Shown here: in pieces, positions 10,541-22,470 of the stretch
How positions within the stretch are numbered: the first letter of the stretch is position 1
How the letters are laid out: each line of letters begins with the position of its first letter
Source of the DNA: Onchidella celtica
Taxonomy: Eukaryota > Mollusca > Gastropoda > Systellommatophora > Onchidiidae
DNA: 64,000 nt
NCBI GenBank assembly: GCA_963931925.1
Contig: OZ007582.1
Coordinates: 36,081,336-36,145,335 of the forward strand
Direction of reading: 5' to 3'
The notes under the pieces: generated by a model
What the model was told of the DNA's origin: nothing
Databases searched by the model: none
Seen by the model: only the letters and a program-made list of their open reading frames with translations
Position numbers and translations under genes: made by a program

Positions 10541-12453
10541 CACAGCGCCGAATTCCACTCAAAAACAAGCCACTTAGTTCGGTCCCGGGCCACCCATAAA
10601 ATCGCACGCTGACCGCATCTAATCGGGGGGTACGCCGAGGCCACACGCCGCGGGCTACGGCATCAGTTACAGACTAGCCGCTAGTGATGACACGGGCGTA
10701 TTTACGACTTAATTAACTCTAATTTCTTCACTTATAACACCAAAAATGCCGCTAAAATACAAAAGCACAACTTCTCTTCTCTCAGTCTGTGAAAATCCGA
10801 TGTCAGTGCGATGTCCCGTTTTCATGCTATTGTGTGTTTATAATATGCCCGAATTCACTAAAAATTGTTTTTTAAGTGGTGTATTTCTTGATTGATTGCT
10901 TCCAAACGGCTCAATAGATTGCCATGAACTTTGGTTTTTTGTGTTACAGACCTTTTCCCGTTTCATACCTGAAAATTTCTCGCTTGTCGGAACTTTCGTT
11001 GCTGGACAATATCAGTTTACATCCTATTGCTGGTGTATTATTCTGCTGATGCGTTTCATTCTACATCAACTACACTGTGACCCATACATGCGGAAGATAT
11101 TTTCTTCACTCAACAAACTTTGAAGAATTTGTGGAATGGAAAATGCGACAAAACGCAGAAACGACTCAAAAGGAAGACATCAGTGACGATTTAAATGACA
11201 GACATTTGAAGTTTATCCGTCGTACGTGCTCGTTAAGAATAACCGATAACACTTCAACTCTACTTCAGTAAAGAACGTGCGAGAGCTAGCAAGCCGAGGC
11301 GGAATGATTTGGTGTTCTTTTGATAGTCATAAAACAGTCAACCAGTGTAGTATGCATCAACGCTGTCTCATTTGAAGATTGTATGAAACGTTCAACGCCT
11401 AGAATTGCCTAGCAACAGTCTCGACCTTGACATAAATTCAGTCAATAATACTACCGACGTAAGCACAATCACTAATGAAACAGCGGCCAGCGCAATCACA
11501 TCATGTAGTCAAATTCATAATGTTGTACATAGTGCACACGGGGCGGAAGCATCGACTCCTGTAATTTAAACAGCAACAGAGACCTACATGACATTGCTCG
11601 GGAGGCATTTTCGAAATAAAGTCATTCCAAAGCAACATACATTAAAACATGACTGCATTTCATTCATAAAACAATATGGTTTTGGGCCTGCCTCTGCCGG
11701 GAGAGCAAGAGACAGCGATTAGTCAACAGCCACTAGCAAAGCGAGAAACGCGTTCAAGAAATCACTGACGTACAGAATGGAGAAACTCACGCAAGTTTTG
11801 ATTTCACATATTCTTCAAATTGCGCCATCGCTGAGTACTGACCACGCCAGTCGCAAAACAACTTGAAAAATGCTGCCCATACTCATTATTGTGCTTAGGA
11901 TAATACTTAAATCATGCTGTATTTGAAGAACAATGTATAATAAAATATACGGCTTGTTTTGGGATGTAAATATTGACACTACTGAGTACAGATGTAAAAT
12001 AAATCATCTGTATGTGGATTATTATTCCACCGACAACGATGCCTTTTCGTCAGGGCATGAACACATGTCTTGTCCTCCATTTGACTGTAATTTTGGTGCC
12101 TTGTGTTGAGCACTTTTTTTGTTATGTAACTTTAAAATGAGTAGGTATTAGATATTCTTCAGCAAAAATGTACAGTTTTTCCCTACTTGCCATTACAAAA
12201 CTAAAAAAGCTATCTTCTTCTACTTTTCACACTGCAAAAGTCAAAGCCTTTCGTCTCACGTGCGTCAAGATGGTTATTCTGACGGCCCTGGTTACAATGC
12301 AAGGTGATAAATCATAATAGTACCAATTTGATCTAATTCGCCCGCGCAAAGCGCTGCCCGTCGCAGGTGTAGTGGCCCGTCGCTGACCCCGGTCGCGATG
12401 ACCCAGTAGGGCGCTCGGTGGCCAAACTAAACGACCGGGTTTTCGGCGCTGTG
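10541..12453. mobile_element. 1.9 kb element with 12 bp TIRs, hAT-like ends
   Basis: CACAGCGCCGAA at 10541-10552 is the exact inverse of TTCGGCGCTGTG at 12442-12453. Both ends carry unusually GC-rich subterminal blocks (10600-10700 and 12340-12440) that stand out from the AT-rich surroundings. The ends CAG...CTG would fit a hAT-type element, but an 8 bp target duplication is unclear because the flanks are CA-repeats. Outside the TIRs a degenerate direct repeat, TATTCTCACTTACA, occurs at 10504-10530 and 12480-12505. Small frames inside (10896-11123, 11077-11271) are unrecognised and show no transposase motif. Confidence 0.5.
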
Positions 12454-13080
12454 ACACACACACACAAGTATTTTATAAGTATTCTCACTTACACACACAA
12501 TTATGTCCACCTATCCACTCATACAAACACACAAGCATACAGAACAGAAGCCACTCTCATTTTAATACTGATCAACATATCAAGATAATATAACTATTAT
12601 GTATCACACTGAAGGACTCATTATGAACTCCAAAGTTTCTATTCCTGGCAGTGAAGGGAAAAAATGATACATTCCACTGCACAGCAACAGAAGAGATTTG
12701 GGTTTCATACTGACAGGTCTGCATAAACATGAAGATACACATTCGAGCACAACTGAAACATAATATATTGCACATACATCACATAAAGTATACAACACAT
12801 ATTATTCATAGCAAAGTGAGCATTGATCGTTACAAATTTTCAACTAGGTATCTGCAACAAATCGTTCTCTTAAAAGGACGGAAAAAAAATATGTACAAAA
12901 TACTTACCTCTTGTAAGTTTCAAACTTACAGTAAAGTGGCGATCAAATGTTTATTGAAATTTCCCTACCATTAGTTTTTTTGTGTTTTTTTTTTTACAGA
13001 AAATGGCACCCAAGCCTTATAATTATCTTTTAAATAGAAATTCAATGCCTATAATTTTTTTTTGTTGTACTGTTTCAGTC

Positions 13081-13155
13081 TTGAGTTTTGAGTTTAGGTT
13101 TAATGGCGCATCGGCGTGATAACAGCCACTTTTCGACTTTTTACATTTTTTCCGT
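13081..13155 (+). repeat. Dispersed repeat, GAGTTT...GGCGCATC..CATGAT type, copy 1
   Basis: The words TGAGTTT, GGCGCATCGGCGTGAT and GCCACTTTTC recur in order at 23933-24020 and 57889-57940, and on the minus strand at 55815-55895. Short size and scattered positions suggest the body of a SINE-like family. Confidence 0.55.
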
Positions 13156-13422
13156 TATCTTTCTTTGGGCTATTTTTCAGCCCTCAGATTCCTACATATA
13201 AGATCAAATTTTTTTTGCGCATTGAATAGGCCAGATTGCACAAAGTATTTTGTCCCTTCTGGAGCATGATCTTACCTTCCCTGTTGATGAATATTATATT
13301 TAGCCAACCATTAAAATTCAAGAAAACCGCTTTCTTACGAACAGACTCGAAAATCATAGACCGGATCTTTCCAAACTTCGGCATGAAGTTAATGAAAGAG
13401 ACTCGAGGAATAATCCGCAAGT

Positions 13423-13466
13423 GCGCATGCTATAAAAGCCTTTTACCATTCTCAGCATGCGCTGAG
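13423..13466 (+). promoter_or_regulatory. Possible core promoter: GCGCATGC, TATAAAAG, then a hairpin
   Basis: GCGCATGC (13423-13430) directly precedes TATAAAAG (13431-13438). The perfect stem CTCAGC/GCTGAG with loop ATGC follows at 13451-13466. The arrangement resembles a small promoter with a structured 5' end, but no transcript or frame downstream is recognisable. Chance is a real alternative. Confidence 0.25.
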
Positions 13467-14481
13467 TCTTGCCATGCAGCAGAGATCGACGCTCAAAGTG
13501 CTCGTCCATTAGTCCCGTGGTTGCGGAAGAATGCGGGCAATGTTCATCTATGGCAATCTAGCTCAAAAAACAAAAAAAAAATCCGCAAAAATTGAAAAAA
13601 TTAATCCATATTTGTTGGAATTGTTTGTCGTCTCTACATTTTGCTCTGCCGTGCTAACTCCATCTTTCACACTGCTTAACCATCTAGCCCTCAGTTCCAT
13701 ATAAATGGTTTTATACACTGCACAATATATTTCCATGTACATGTTTTTGTGATGAAGATCTCCCACATTTCCCCCAAAATATGAATCGACTTCATTTTCA
13801 CAAAACAATCTACATTAAAACACTACTGCAATGTCATTGAGAAATCCTGCAAGAGCTCAGTGTGCACTTGGACCGCTATCTTTAAATATGTTCTACAAAC
13901 TTCCAGCCAATACATTAAGAACTTAGTAAGTTCAACCCCAAATCTGTCACAGCGATGAGAAAATTAAAAAACTGTTAACCAGTGAACCAACTAAGTCCAA
14001 CATGAAAACCAGAAAATAAAGCAAGAATTCAACTCAAAACCAGATGGCATTAACCAGCAAACTAACTGAGTCCAACGCGAAAACCAGAATACAAAGCAAG
14101 AATTCAGCACAAACCACAATGCATATTGTCGCAATGCCGTTAAAAAAAACCCAGCTTAACCAGCAAATCAACTGAGTCTAATGCAAAATCCAGAAAAGAA
14201 AGCAAAACATCCATGCAAAACCAAGAACACAACATACTAATTATACAAAAACTTTAGAAATGAGAAAATGCTGATCGAAAATCCTTTGCAAAATAGAGAG
14301 CAGAATTTCAGACCGTATCCATAAAGTTTCACTTCAAACACTGCAAGCGAGAATTTCCATGACAAACAACCAAGTCCACAGCCTTCAGCCCCCCCCATCC
14401 TATTTGTGTACTTCAAATGTATGGTTCAGTTTCTGACATGTTTGAATTTGCAAATCCAGTTAACCCCTCCTTTCCCCACTG

Positions 14482-15290
14482 GCGTTTATTTGCTACATGC
14501 TGTGAACTATTATTGCCGCTCAAGTCTATTTGCAACACGCTGTGTTCTGTCACCCATTACCCCTCGTGTCTATTTGCAACACGCTATGTATTGTTACCCA
14601 TTACCCCGTGTGTATCTGCAACAGGTTATGTCCTGTCGCCAATTATCTTTTGGTGTCTATTTGTAACAGGTTATGTCCTGCCGCCAATTATCTCTCATGT
14701 CTATCTGCAACATGTTATGTCCTGTCACCAATTATCTCTCGTGTCTATCTGCAACAGGTTATGATCTGAAACCAATTATCTCTCGTGTCTATGTGCAACA
14801 GGTTATGTCCTGCCACCAATTATCTCTCGTGTCTACCTGCAACAGGTTATGACCTGAAACCAATTATCTTTCGTGTCTATCTGCAACAGGTTATGTCCTG
14901 CCACCAATTATCTTTCGTGTCTATTTGCAAAAGGTTATGTCCTGCCACCAATTATCTCTCGTGTCTATCTTTCGTGCCTATCTGCAACAGGTTATGTCCT
15001 GCCACCAATTATCTCTCGCATCTATCTTCAACAGGTTATGTCCTGCCACCAATTATCTCTCGTGTCTATCTGCATTAGGTTATGTCCTGCAACCAATTAT
15101 CTCTCGCGTCTATCTGCAACAGGTTATGTCCTGTCACCAACGTTGCCGCTCACATCTATTTGCAACGTGTAATGTTCTGCCACCAATTACCCCTCGTGTC
15201 CATTTGCACCATGGAATGTCCTGTCACCAGTGTTACTCCTCGTATCTATTTGCAACATCCTATATCCCGTTACCCACTGCGCTCATGTCT
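14482..15290 (+). repeat. 44 bp minisatellite, about 18 units
   Basis: The unit reads approximately GTTATGTCCTGCCACCAATT followed by ATCTCTCGTGTCTATCTGCAACAG. Units in the centre (14690-15130) are most alike and the edges are diverged. Because 44 is not a multiple of three, the overlapping repetitive frames in all three phases are by-products, not genes. Confidence 0.88.
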
Positions 15291-15295
15291 TTAGG

Positions 15296-15735
15296 AAAGG
15301 GGGTGTTGGAGATATAGGAAAGGGGCTGTTGGGGATATGGGGAAAGGGGATGGTGGAGATATGGGGGAAAGGGGTGGTTTAGATATGGGGAAGGGGGTGG
15401 TGGAGATATGGGTAAAGGGTTGGTGGAGATATGGGGAAAGGGTTGGTGGATATAGAGGGAAGGGGGTGGTGGAGATATAGGGAAAAGGTAGGTGGGGATA
15501 TAGGGAAGGGGGTGGTGGAGATATAGGGAAAAGGTTGGTGGGGATATAGGGAAGGGGGTGGTGGAGATATAGGGAAAAGGTAGGTGGGGATATAGGGAAG
15601 GGGGTGGTGGAGATATAGGGAAAAGGTTGGTGGGGATATAGGGAAGGGGGTGGTGGAGATACAGGGAAAAGGTTGGTGGGGATATAGGGAAGGGGGTGGT
15701 GGAGATATATATAAGAAAGGGGGTGGTGGAGATGC
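15296..15735 (+). repeat. G-rich minisatellite, 46 bp higher-order unit
   Basis: Alternating half-units of about 23 bp, GGATATAGGGAAGGGGGTGG-like and GAGATATAGGGAAAAGGTTG-like, make a 46 bp higher-order repeat. The + strand carries many G-runs and could form G-quadruplexes. It lies inside the surrounding 44 bp minisatellite. The long Pro/Tyr-rich frames on the minus strand arise from the repeat. Confidence 0.88.
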
Positions 15736-16100
15736 ATTGTCACCTATTACCCCTTGTGTGTATTTGCAACATGCTTTGTACTGATACCCATTATTTCTCG
15801 TGTGTATTTGCAATATGCTTTGTACCGTTACATATTACCGCTCATGTCCATCTGCAACGCTATATTTATACTGTTACCATTACCACTCAAGTCCGTCTGC
15901 AACACGCTATGCCCTGTCACCAATATTCTCGCTCGTGTCTATTTGAAACACGCTATGCCCTGCACCAATGTTACCGCTCGTGTCTATTCGCAACCAGCTT
16001 TGTTCTCTGCCTAATGTTATCACTTGTGTCTATTGGCTACATGCTATGCCCAGTCACCAATGTTACCGCTCGTGTCAATTCGCAACAAACTGTTCTGCTA
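15736..16100 (+). repeat. Diverged continuation of the 44 bp minisatellite
   Basis: Units such as CACCAATGTTACCGCTCGTG and TCTATTTGCAACACGCTATG continue the family seen at 14482-15290 after the G-rich block. They are more diverged and less regular. Confidence 0.75.
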
Positions 16101-16239
16101 CTAATTACTCATTTTCTTGCATTTTTTTCCCCTCACATGTATAATATCTTAATTTTTGTCTGGTAATATCCTCAGGCTTGTACAATAAATGCCTAGTTTA
16201 TTTCAGGGGCAAATTAAACTGACACCAATATCTTGTACT

Positions 16240-17010
16240 TCGGGTAGAATACCTCAGTGACATTTATCTACATTTTCATAAAATGAACTTTTTCACCTCC
16301 ACTACTAAGTATTCATTATCATGAATTTATTTCTCTATTCTATAGCACTCTCAGTTATTCACTGTCAAACAATTCTCTAGTATACTTGTACAGCTTTTTA
16401 AATGTTCCATAGTAAAATTGTTTACAAATTACATATTCATAGGTCAAAATATGCCAAACAGATATTTTGACTTTGCTTCAAGTCTTACTGCGACCCACAG
16501 ATTTTCTGTGGTTTTTATAATATGTCGTCAACTAAGTATTCAGTGTCAGGTATTTATTCTCTATTCAACTACACTCACTCACTGTCATATATACCCACTC
16601 TCTAGTACAGCTATTTAAATATTCCATTTTAAAACTGTTTACGAAATATGTATTCACTCAAGAATTACAGCCTTTTGATAGAATCTAAATTTTCAGTTTT
16701 GTATGTACTCCACTCGTAAGTATTGATTAGCCACAATATGGCAAAAAAATAAAATTCTTTTGACTTTGCTTCACAGCTTACTGTGACCCCACAGCTTTCC
16801 TGTAATTTTTATAATATTTCGTCAACTAAGTATTCATTATCACGCATTTTGTACTTTATTCTACAGCACTCAGTTATTTATTGTCATGTATCCATTTCTC
16901 TATTCCAGTGAAGTTTATACTTACATGTGCCATTGTAAAACTGTTTACGAATTATGTATTCACTCACGAATTACAGCCTCTTGCTAGAATTTAAAATTTC
17001 AATGAAGTAA
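16240..17010 (+). repeat. Degenerate tandem repeat of about 300 bp, 2-3 units
   Basis: Ordered words recur about 295-305 bases apart: CTTACTG(C/T)GACCC.ACAG, then TCAACTAAGTATTCA, then CCAT..TAAAA(C/T)TGTTTAC, then TATTCACTCA.GAATTACAGCC. Units begin near 16240, 16480 and 16780. No coding potential is visible. Confidence 0.65.
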
Positions 17011-18128
17011 TTGCCTTCATTCACTATTCTTAAGTTGCCAGCGTTATGCACTCATTCTCATCCTGATGTCTCTTACTTAAAGAAATAATTTACGTTTACA
17101 CGTTATTCTCCCCTCTACTTCTCATCTGTTGTCAATTCTCTTAAATATGGACAGAGTTTGTTCGAAAGACAGTGAGTGTACTTATCTGTTGTCAATTCTC
17201 TTAAATATGAACATTGTTCGGAAGCCAATGAATCCCTTATTATATAATAATTTTTAAAAAAACAAAAAAAACGAAAGATATCCTTAGCCATAATTGTTTT
17301 ACACCTTATACTATCGCAACTATTATCACTATATAATAACTGTAGTGAAAACAGACATTAGCGCATTATTATCATTATTATAATAATATTATTATTATTA
17401 CTTTCATTATTGTTATCAACCCTAACTCTTTGCACTATATGAAGAAAAGAGACACTGTTATATATTTCGCATTTTTTAATACCGCCTTTTTCTATTCATC
17501 CTTTCCTTACATTTCTGTAATCCTAGTCGTCTATTTTTTTTCCCAATGTAAATTACACTGCATACAGAATGAAAAATATGCTCAAGCGTTTACTGCCAAG
17601 CCAATGCCTTCAATATCATATCACATGTTCTACTTATAGCTCAGACTTTCGCCGTTTGTCACGACCTGTAACTGAAACTCGCTTTTCAAAACAAAGATTC
17701 TGCTGTTCGGACTAACATTGCATGTGGTTGTGGAAAAAAAAAAGCCTTTATAAATTCAATTTTCAAAACAAAAAAACTGCTCTTTTGGGCAAAGAATTAA
17801 AGTGGGTATGTGCCGGAGAGTTCCACATCAAATTCACTTTTCAAAAAAAAAAAAACGCCGCTGTTTGGCAAACAGGAAATTTCAAAACGTACTTTAAAAA
17901 CGGAAAAATTAAAGCAAGATTGTCATAATGGAACAATCTCAATTATAACCGATTATTTCTATTCTAAAGGCAATCAACTTTAATTCCTTTAAAATATAAT
18001 TCCCTTATGTAAATATTTATATCATACAGTGCTACTAAGTCTTGTTTATGAACTTAAGAGCCAGACGGGTAATAATGTAATTAATTTATCTCAAACATGA
18101 AAATGCAGAGCTGATATAATTATCCTAC
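17011..18128. other. Non-coding stretch
   Basis: AT-rich sequence with poly-A interruptions near 17740, 17770 and 17845, where AAAAAAA-rich segments are spaced by TTTTCAAAA words. No gene recognised. Confidence 0.4.
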
Positions 18129-19328
18129 TGTCACGATTAAGGTTGATGACCTTGTTCGCCACGAGTATAGAGGGGGTAAACTTAGTAGGGGAGAAGGGGA
18201 GTTTTTTTAAGTTGTTGACTAGCATGAAAGATTACTATCACGAGGAAGGTCGGTGGCCTTGTGCGCCACGAGTCTAGGGGGGTGAGCTTAGCAGGGGAAA
18301 ACACGGTTTTTAACATTGTTGACGAGCGTGGATAGATACACACGACTCGCTTTAAACTAGTCGCGTGTGCAAAAACCTCGGGAGTATAAGTAGAGGAGAA
18401 GCTCGACACAGGTGGTTCCCAAGTTATTCATTCCTAGAGGAAGACGGAGAGAGAAGTGGTCCGGGCGACAAGTGGAAGGTCGTGCCATGGGGACCAGGGG
18501 TGTTACGTATGTGAGGAATCTATGAAGGTTCCCAAGTTATTCATTCCTAAAAGGAAGACGCAGAATTTATCGGTCCGGGCGACAAGTGGAAGGTCGTGCC
18601 AGTGGGGACCAGAAGTGTTAGGTGTGTGAGGGATCCATGATGTTCACATGTATTTCCCAATAAGAAGAATTTAATCGGTCCGGGCGACAAGTGGAAGGTC
18701 GTGCCATGGGGACCAGAAGTTGAGGAGTTCTGATGATAGGATGGGAACCCATCAGAAGCTCGTGATTTGCGATGGCGGGTGTGAACCGTCGATGTGCTGT
18801 GTGTGTTTGCAGAAGAAGAGTCTGAGGACGGGATGATAACCCCTCAAGGAGCTAGTAATCTACGATGGCGGGTGTGAACTGTGTGTTCTTATTTGTGTGA
18901 AGCCAGGGACGTCTGTTTCCCCTTTTATCGTCGAAGTTAGAGATCTAGAAAGGATCGTGTGAACTCTGGAGACGTGAAACTGCATCAACGAGGAGGGCAG
19001 CTGTTGACAGAGACTATTAAGTATACGTAGTTAAGTTTATAGACAGAGGGATTAGATCTAGATGTGAAACGGGGAATAGAGAATAGCCATAATCCCCAAG
19101 AGTAAATTTGAAATATCTGTTTTTGTGATTATGTATGTGATTACCATGAGTTGAATGTTTTGACATAAGTTTTGTCATGCATTTATAATTAAATATCGTT
19201 TAATTTAAATCTCACTCCGTTGATCGCTGGTATGCTTGCTTGGCTTGTTAGCTGGGTTTGAAAGGTAAATAAGTTAGGTACTCATCACACACGTGGTCGT
19301 GACCATCTTCACGCACGTGATCGTGACA
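18129..19328 (+). mobile_element. Solo LTR, 1200 bp, with CTAC target duplication
   Basis: The ends TGTCACGAT and ATCGTGACA are perfect 9 bp inverted repeats starting TG and ending CA. CTAC flanks both sides (18125-18128 and 19329-19332). The 5' part holds two diverged copies of a 107 bp unit (from 18129 and from about 18236). A TATA-like TATAAG lies at 18384, three copies of a unit with GGTCCGGGCGACAAGTGG start near 18458, 18572 and 18677, and an ATTAAA lies near 19188. No internal region, primer site or second LTR adjoins it, so it is probably the product of LTR-LTR recombination. The family differs from the element at 1-8598. Confidence 0.8.
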
Positions 19329-19332
19329 CTAC

Positions 19333-22197
19333 TCAAAAAAATGTGTTCCAAATTATCTATGTCATGCCAGCTTGTGAAATTTACCTTTTTTTTTCTTTTC
19401 TTTATAAATAGATCCCACTAAGGAAAACTGCAACTTTTACAATGCTCAGGTCCTTGTGCAATTACGATCTCAACCCGAACCCAGGGCGACCAAACGAGCC
19501 AAATTTATGTCCACTGTTCCTGTCCCTCTGTGCTGTCCTTAATATATCAGTGTCTTCACCTATTCACGTCTCTGGGTGTAATTGTGTTTTGTTTTCTTGT
19601 TGGTTTTTGGGGGGGGGGGGGGGGGGGGGGGTTGTTACAATTTCAACTTTTTTTTCCACTCACATTCCTGGAACTAACATTTTCTTGTCTTTATCCTCTA
19701 TTTTGCCACTTACATTTTTCAGTGTAATACTATTTCAGTAGAAAATTCCCTATCCTGGGTTACTTCATAGCTATCATGTATAAACAATAAGACTTCTCTC
19801 ATCAGTGAACTGTGCAGATGGCAATATCATACCTCCACTTTTGAAACCACATGTCGTGAAACTCAACTCAAAACCTTGTCTTCTCTTTCTTCCAACTATT
19901 TATCAGAAGGCCTGACAGGTGTAGCAAAACACAGAGAAGTATTACATTGGAAAGGGCTGAACCCCTTCATATGTACATTCCGTTTACACTTTTCTTTCCC
20001 TCCTTACCGCCCTTGCTGTCCTTCACTCCCATTTCTCCATACATGAAGTTGGCATCTCATTTATCAATCATGAATTTTTACATTTGTAGAAATCAAAAAC
20101 CATTAAAATTGATATTTTCTTCAAAAATCCAAATCAAATCCTTTATTTCAATGTCTTACCCACCATCATTTGGGATATCATGTCTCTAAAGATGTGTTCT
20201 ATATATACTGACCGAAAAGTTTGTGCCAAATCTATCAAAAGCCAAGCAATTTCATTTGTATGGAAAATCAGAATCATAAAAACTATTAATCTTAAAGAAA
20301 TCCTAAAGAAAATCCATTATTCCCATGTTCCAAAAGTCTTAATCATTCATCATCAGGGTATCCTGTCTCTACATAAGTTCCACATTTACCAGCAGTCAGT
20401 GCCAAATTGATCAATTTCGTTTTTACAGAATAGTTTTTATAAAGAGCTACATGTATTCCAGTATTGCACCAGTCATAAAATCTGAAGTTCCCTCATGCAA
20501 ATGTGATTAGTAATAGAGGGGGGCAGCATGCAAGTTAGTAAGTGCTGGATAAAGAGCGTTGGCTTTTCTTCTTAGTTTCTCTTTTTCTGCCTCTCTGTGG
20601 AGACAAAGTCAACCTCCTTGAATGATCCCAGCATAGCAAACTGTCCAAGCCTTTACTAAAACTAAAAACTTCAGATCTTACGACTGGCCAATACTGACTT
20701 CAATTTTACGATCCATCAGAATGTGCTGGATCATCTAGAGTCTAAGGTTAAGAAGATCATGACAAGATACCCATTATCTACCTGCTTCAACTCCATTGCA
20801 TTTTCTGAACATAAAATCCAAAATACAATTATCTCATTCAATTTTACATTTTCAACTTAAAGAGCTTTTTTGGGGGCAGGGAGTGGGGGTGGGGTATGAG
20901 GGTGGGCAGGCTCTTTTTTTAAGGAAGAAAAAAATATCACAAGCAGATCCCTCGGCAATACTACTGCTAGTGTAATGGATTGTCCAGAATGACATTTATA
21001 AAATAAAATAAAATAAAAAAAATCACACACCTTTTCAATATTTTTCAATTTAAAAAGCCTTCACATTTTTATTGTTGGATATATTTTATAAGGAAAAACA
21101 AATGCCAACTTCAAAGCAAGATCGAACTGATGACCAATGCTTTTTTTTTTTTTCATAAATTGTTGAAGTTACACTCATGATTGTTATACATTAACTGTCT
21201 ATCTCTCACATTTGTCAGGAAATGATACATTAATTTTCTTCCCATAGTCTTTATGTGCACGAGACTAGATTTAGAAACTTGAGCTTTTCCAAAATTATCA
21301 CGCATGTAATTGACAATCAAAATTCACCACTGCTTACAATTATTTACAATTTTATCTGTCTCAGAAATGGTTTACATATATCGTACTCTGGAAAATGGCC
21401 AGATCCATTTGTCTGGATAATGTCAGTAATGGAATTTAGTTAACCCTATAAGTACAAGTACCCTTTTGACTCACAGAAATTTGATCCTGATGTTTTTGTT
21501 GGTGACAAGCTGAACTTGCAATAGTCTAATCACTGGAAATAATTGGAAACTGGATAGAACACAACTGGAAATTACTAAGTGGAAATTCTTGGACACTGGA
21601 CTTCCCAATAAATCCAAAAAAAAAAAAAAAGATTTGCAAAATGATAATGTCAAAATAGCCACACTATCCTGTCCTGAATCATGAGATATATTAAGACTTA
21701 GACAACAAACAACTCTTCCCCTCATCCTAGCTTTCAAACCCAGCCAAAGAATTGCCAAATGTGGCATTATGTGATAGATTAAGCAAAACCCTGCACTGTG
21801 AAATGGCCAGAGTGACAAGAACAAGAAATCTGAGGAGACTGATAGTCCTGTGACCTACTCTTTGCTCTACACCATTTCATTTCTCATTTCACACCACAGA
21901 GTTTTGCAAATAAATCCCTGTTCCCATTTTTTCACTTTAAGCCCAAACAAAATCTAACTTTTTGAAAGACACCACTGGATAATGTCCTCCATCCAAATTA
22001 ACAAAGAGCTTGGGCGCCGAAAACAGCTTTTTGACAAGGAGATGGCAGGACATTCCAGGTCCATTATCTTTGAAGTTCCGGGTCTGGGTCCCACTGATAG
22101 ACGACAGATCAGGGTACCGCCATCGACAACCTTTACTTCCTTAATAGCTCCCCATTCTATGGCCAGCTGAGGTCTCGTTTCCTATGCTACACACAGA
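19333..22197. other. Long non-coding stretch
   Basis: No gene recognised. A run of about 22 G lies at 19610-19631. A diverged duplicate of about 190 bp spacing is visible around 20160-20240 and 20338-20415, sharing GG.TATC.TGTCTCTA and GTGCCAAAT words. The remainder is AT-rich. Confidence 0.4.
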
Positions 22198-22352
22198 CAG
22201 GGTGTAACAAAAGTAAGGCAATATCTCCTAACCCCACCAACTCAAAAATAATAAAAATCATAACCATGAAAATATTAAAAATAAAAAAATAAACCACAGA
22301 AAAGAAAAAAAAAGGAGAATGAAAGAAAGAAAGAGAGACAGAGAGAGAGAGC

Positions 22353-22384
<32 letters not shown>

Positions 22385-22470
22385 AAGAAAGAAAAAAAGA
22401 AAACATAAGGAAGAAAAAAGAAAGACCCCCCCAGAACTATAGGCCTACACGTCACTTTTGTTACACCCTG
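22198..22470. mobile_element. 273 bp MITE with perfect 17 bp TIRs
   Basis: CAGGGTGTAACAAAAGT at 22198-22214 is exactly inverted at 22454-22470. The interior is mostly A-rich with a GA microsatellite (about 22310-22405). CAGGG-type ends are common in Tc1/mariner-like MITEs, which duplicate TA. TA follows the right end but not the left, so the superfamily is uncertain. Confidence 0.78.

Larger units (their letters stand above)
12506..14480. other. Non-coding stretch with a possible promoter
   Basis: I find no gene here. A dispersed repeat lies at 13081-13155 and a TATA-like site at 13431. A tandem pattern with the words AACCAGC(A)AA.. and AAAACCAGAA recurs at about 13975-14230. Confidence 0.4.

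Noticed and set aside
14482..15290. CRISPR array
   Set aside because: Repeats are contiguous without unique spacers, diverged, and in a eukaryotic context.
14406..15317. Overlapping repetitive frames in three phases on the plus strand
   Set aside because: Products of the 44 bp minisatellite, open in every phase.
15291..15813. Two 144-150 codon Pro/Tyr/His-rich minus-strand frames
   Set aside because: They overlap in different phases of the G-rich minisatellite; the repeat unit is not a multiple of three.
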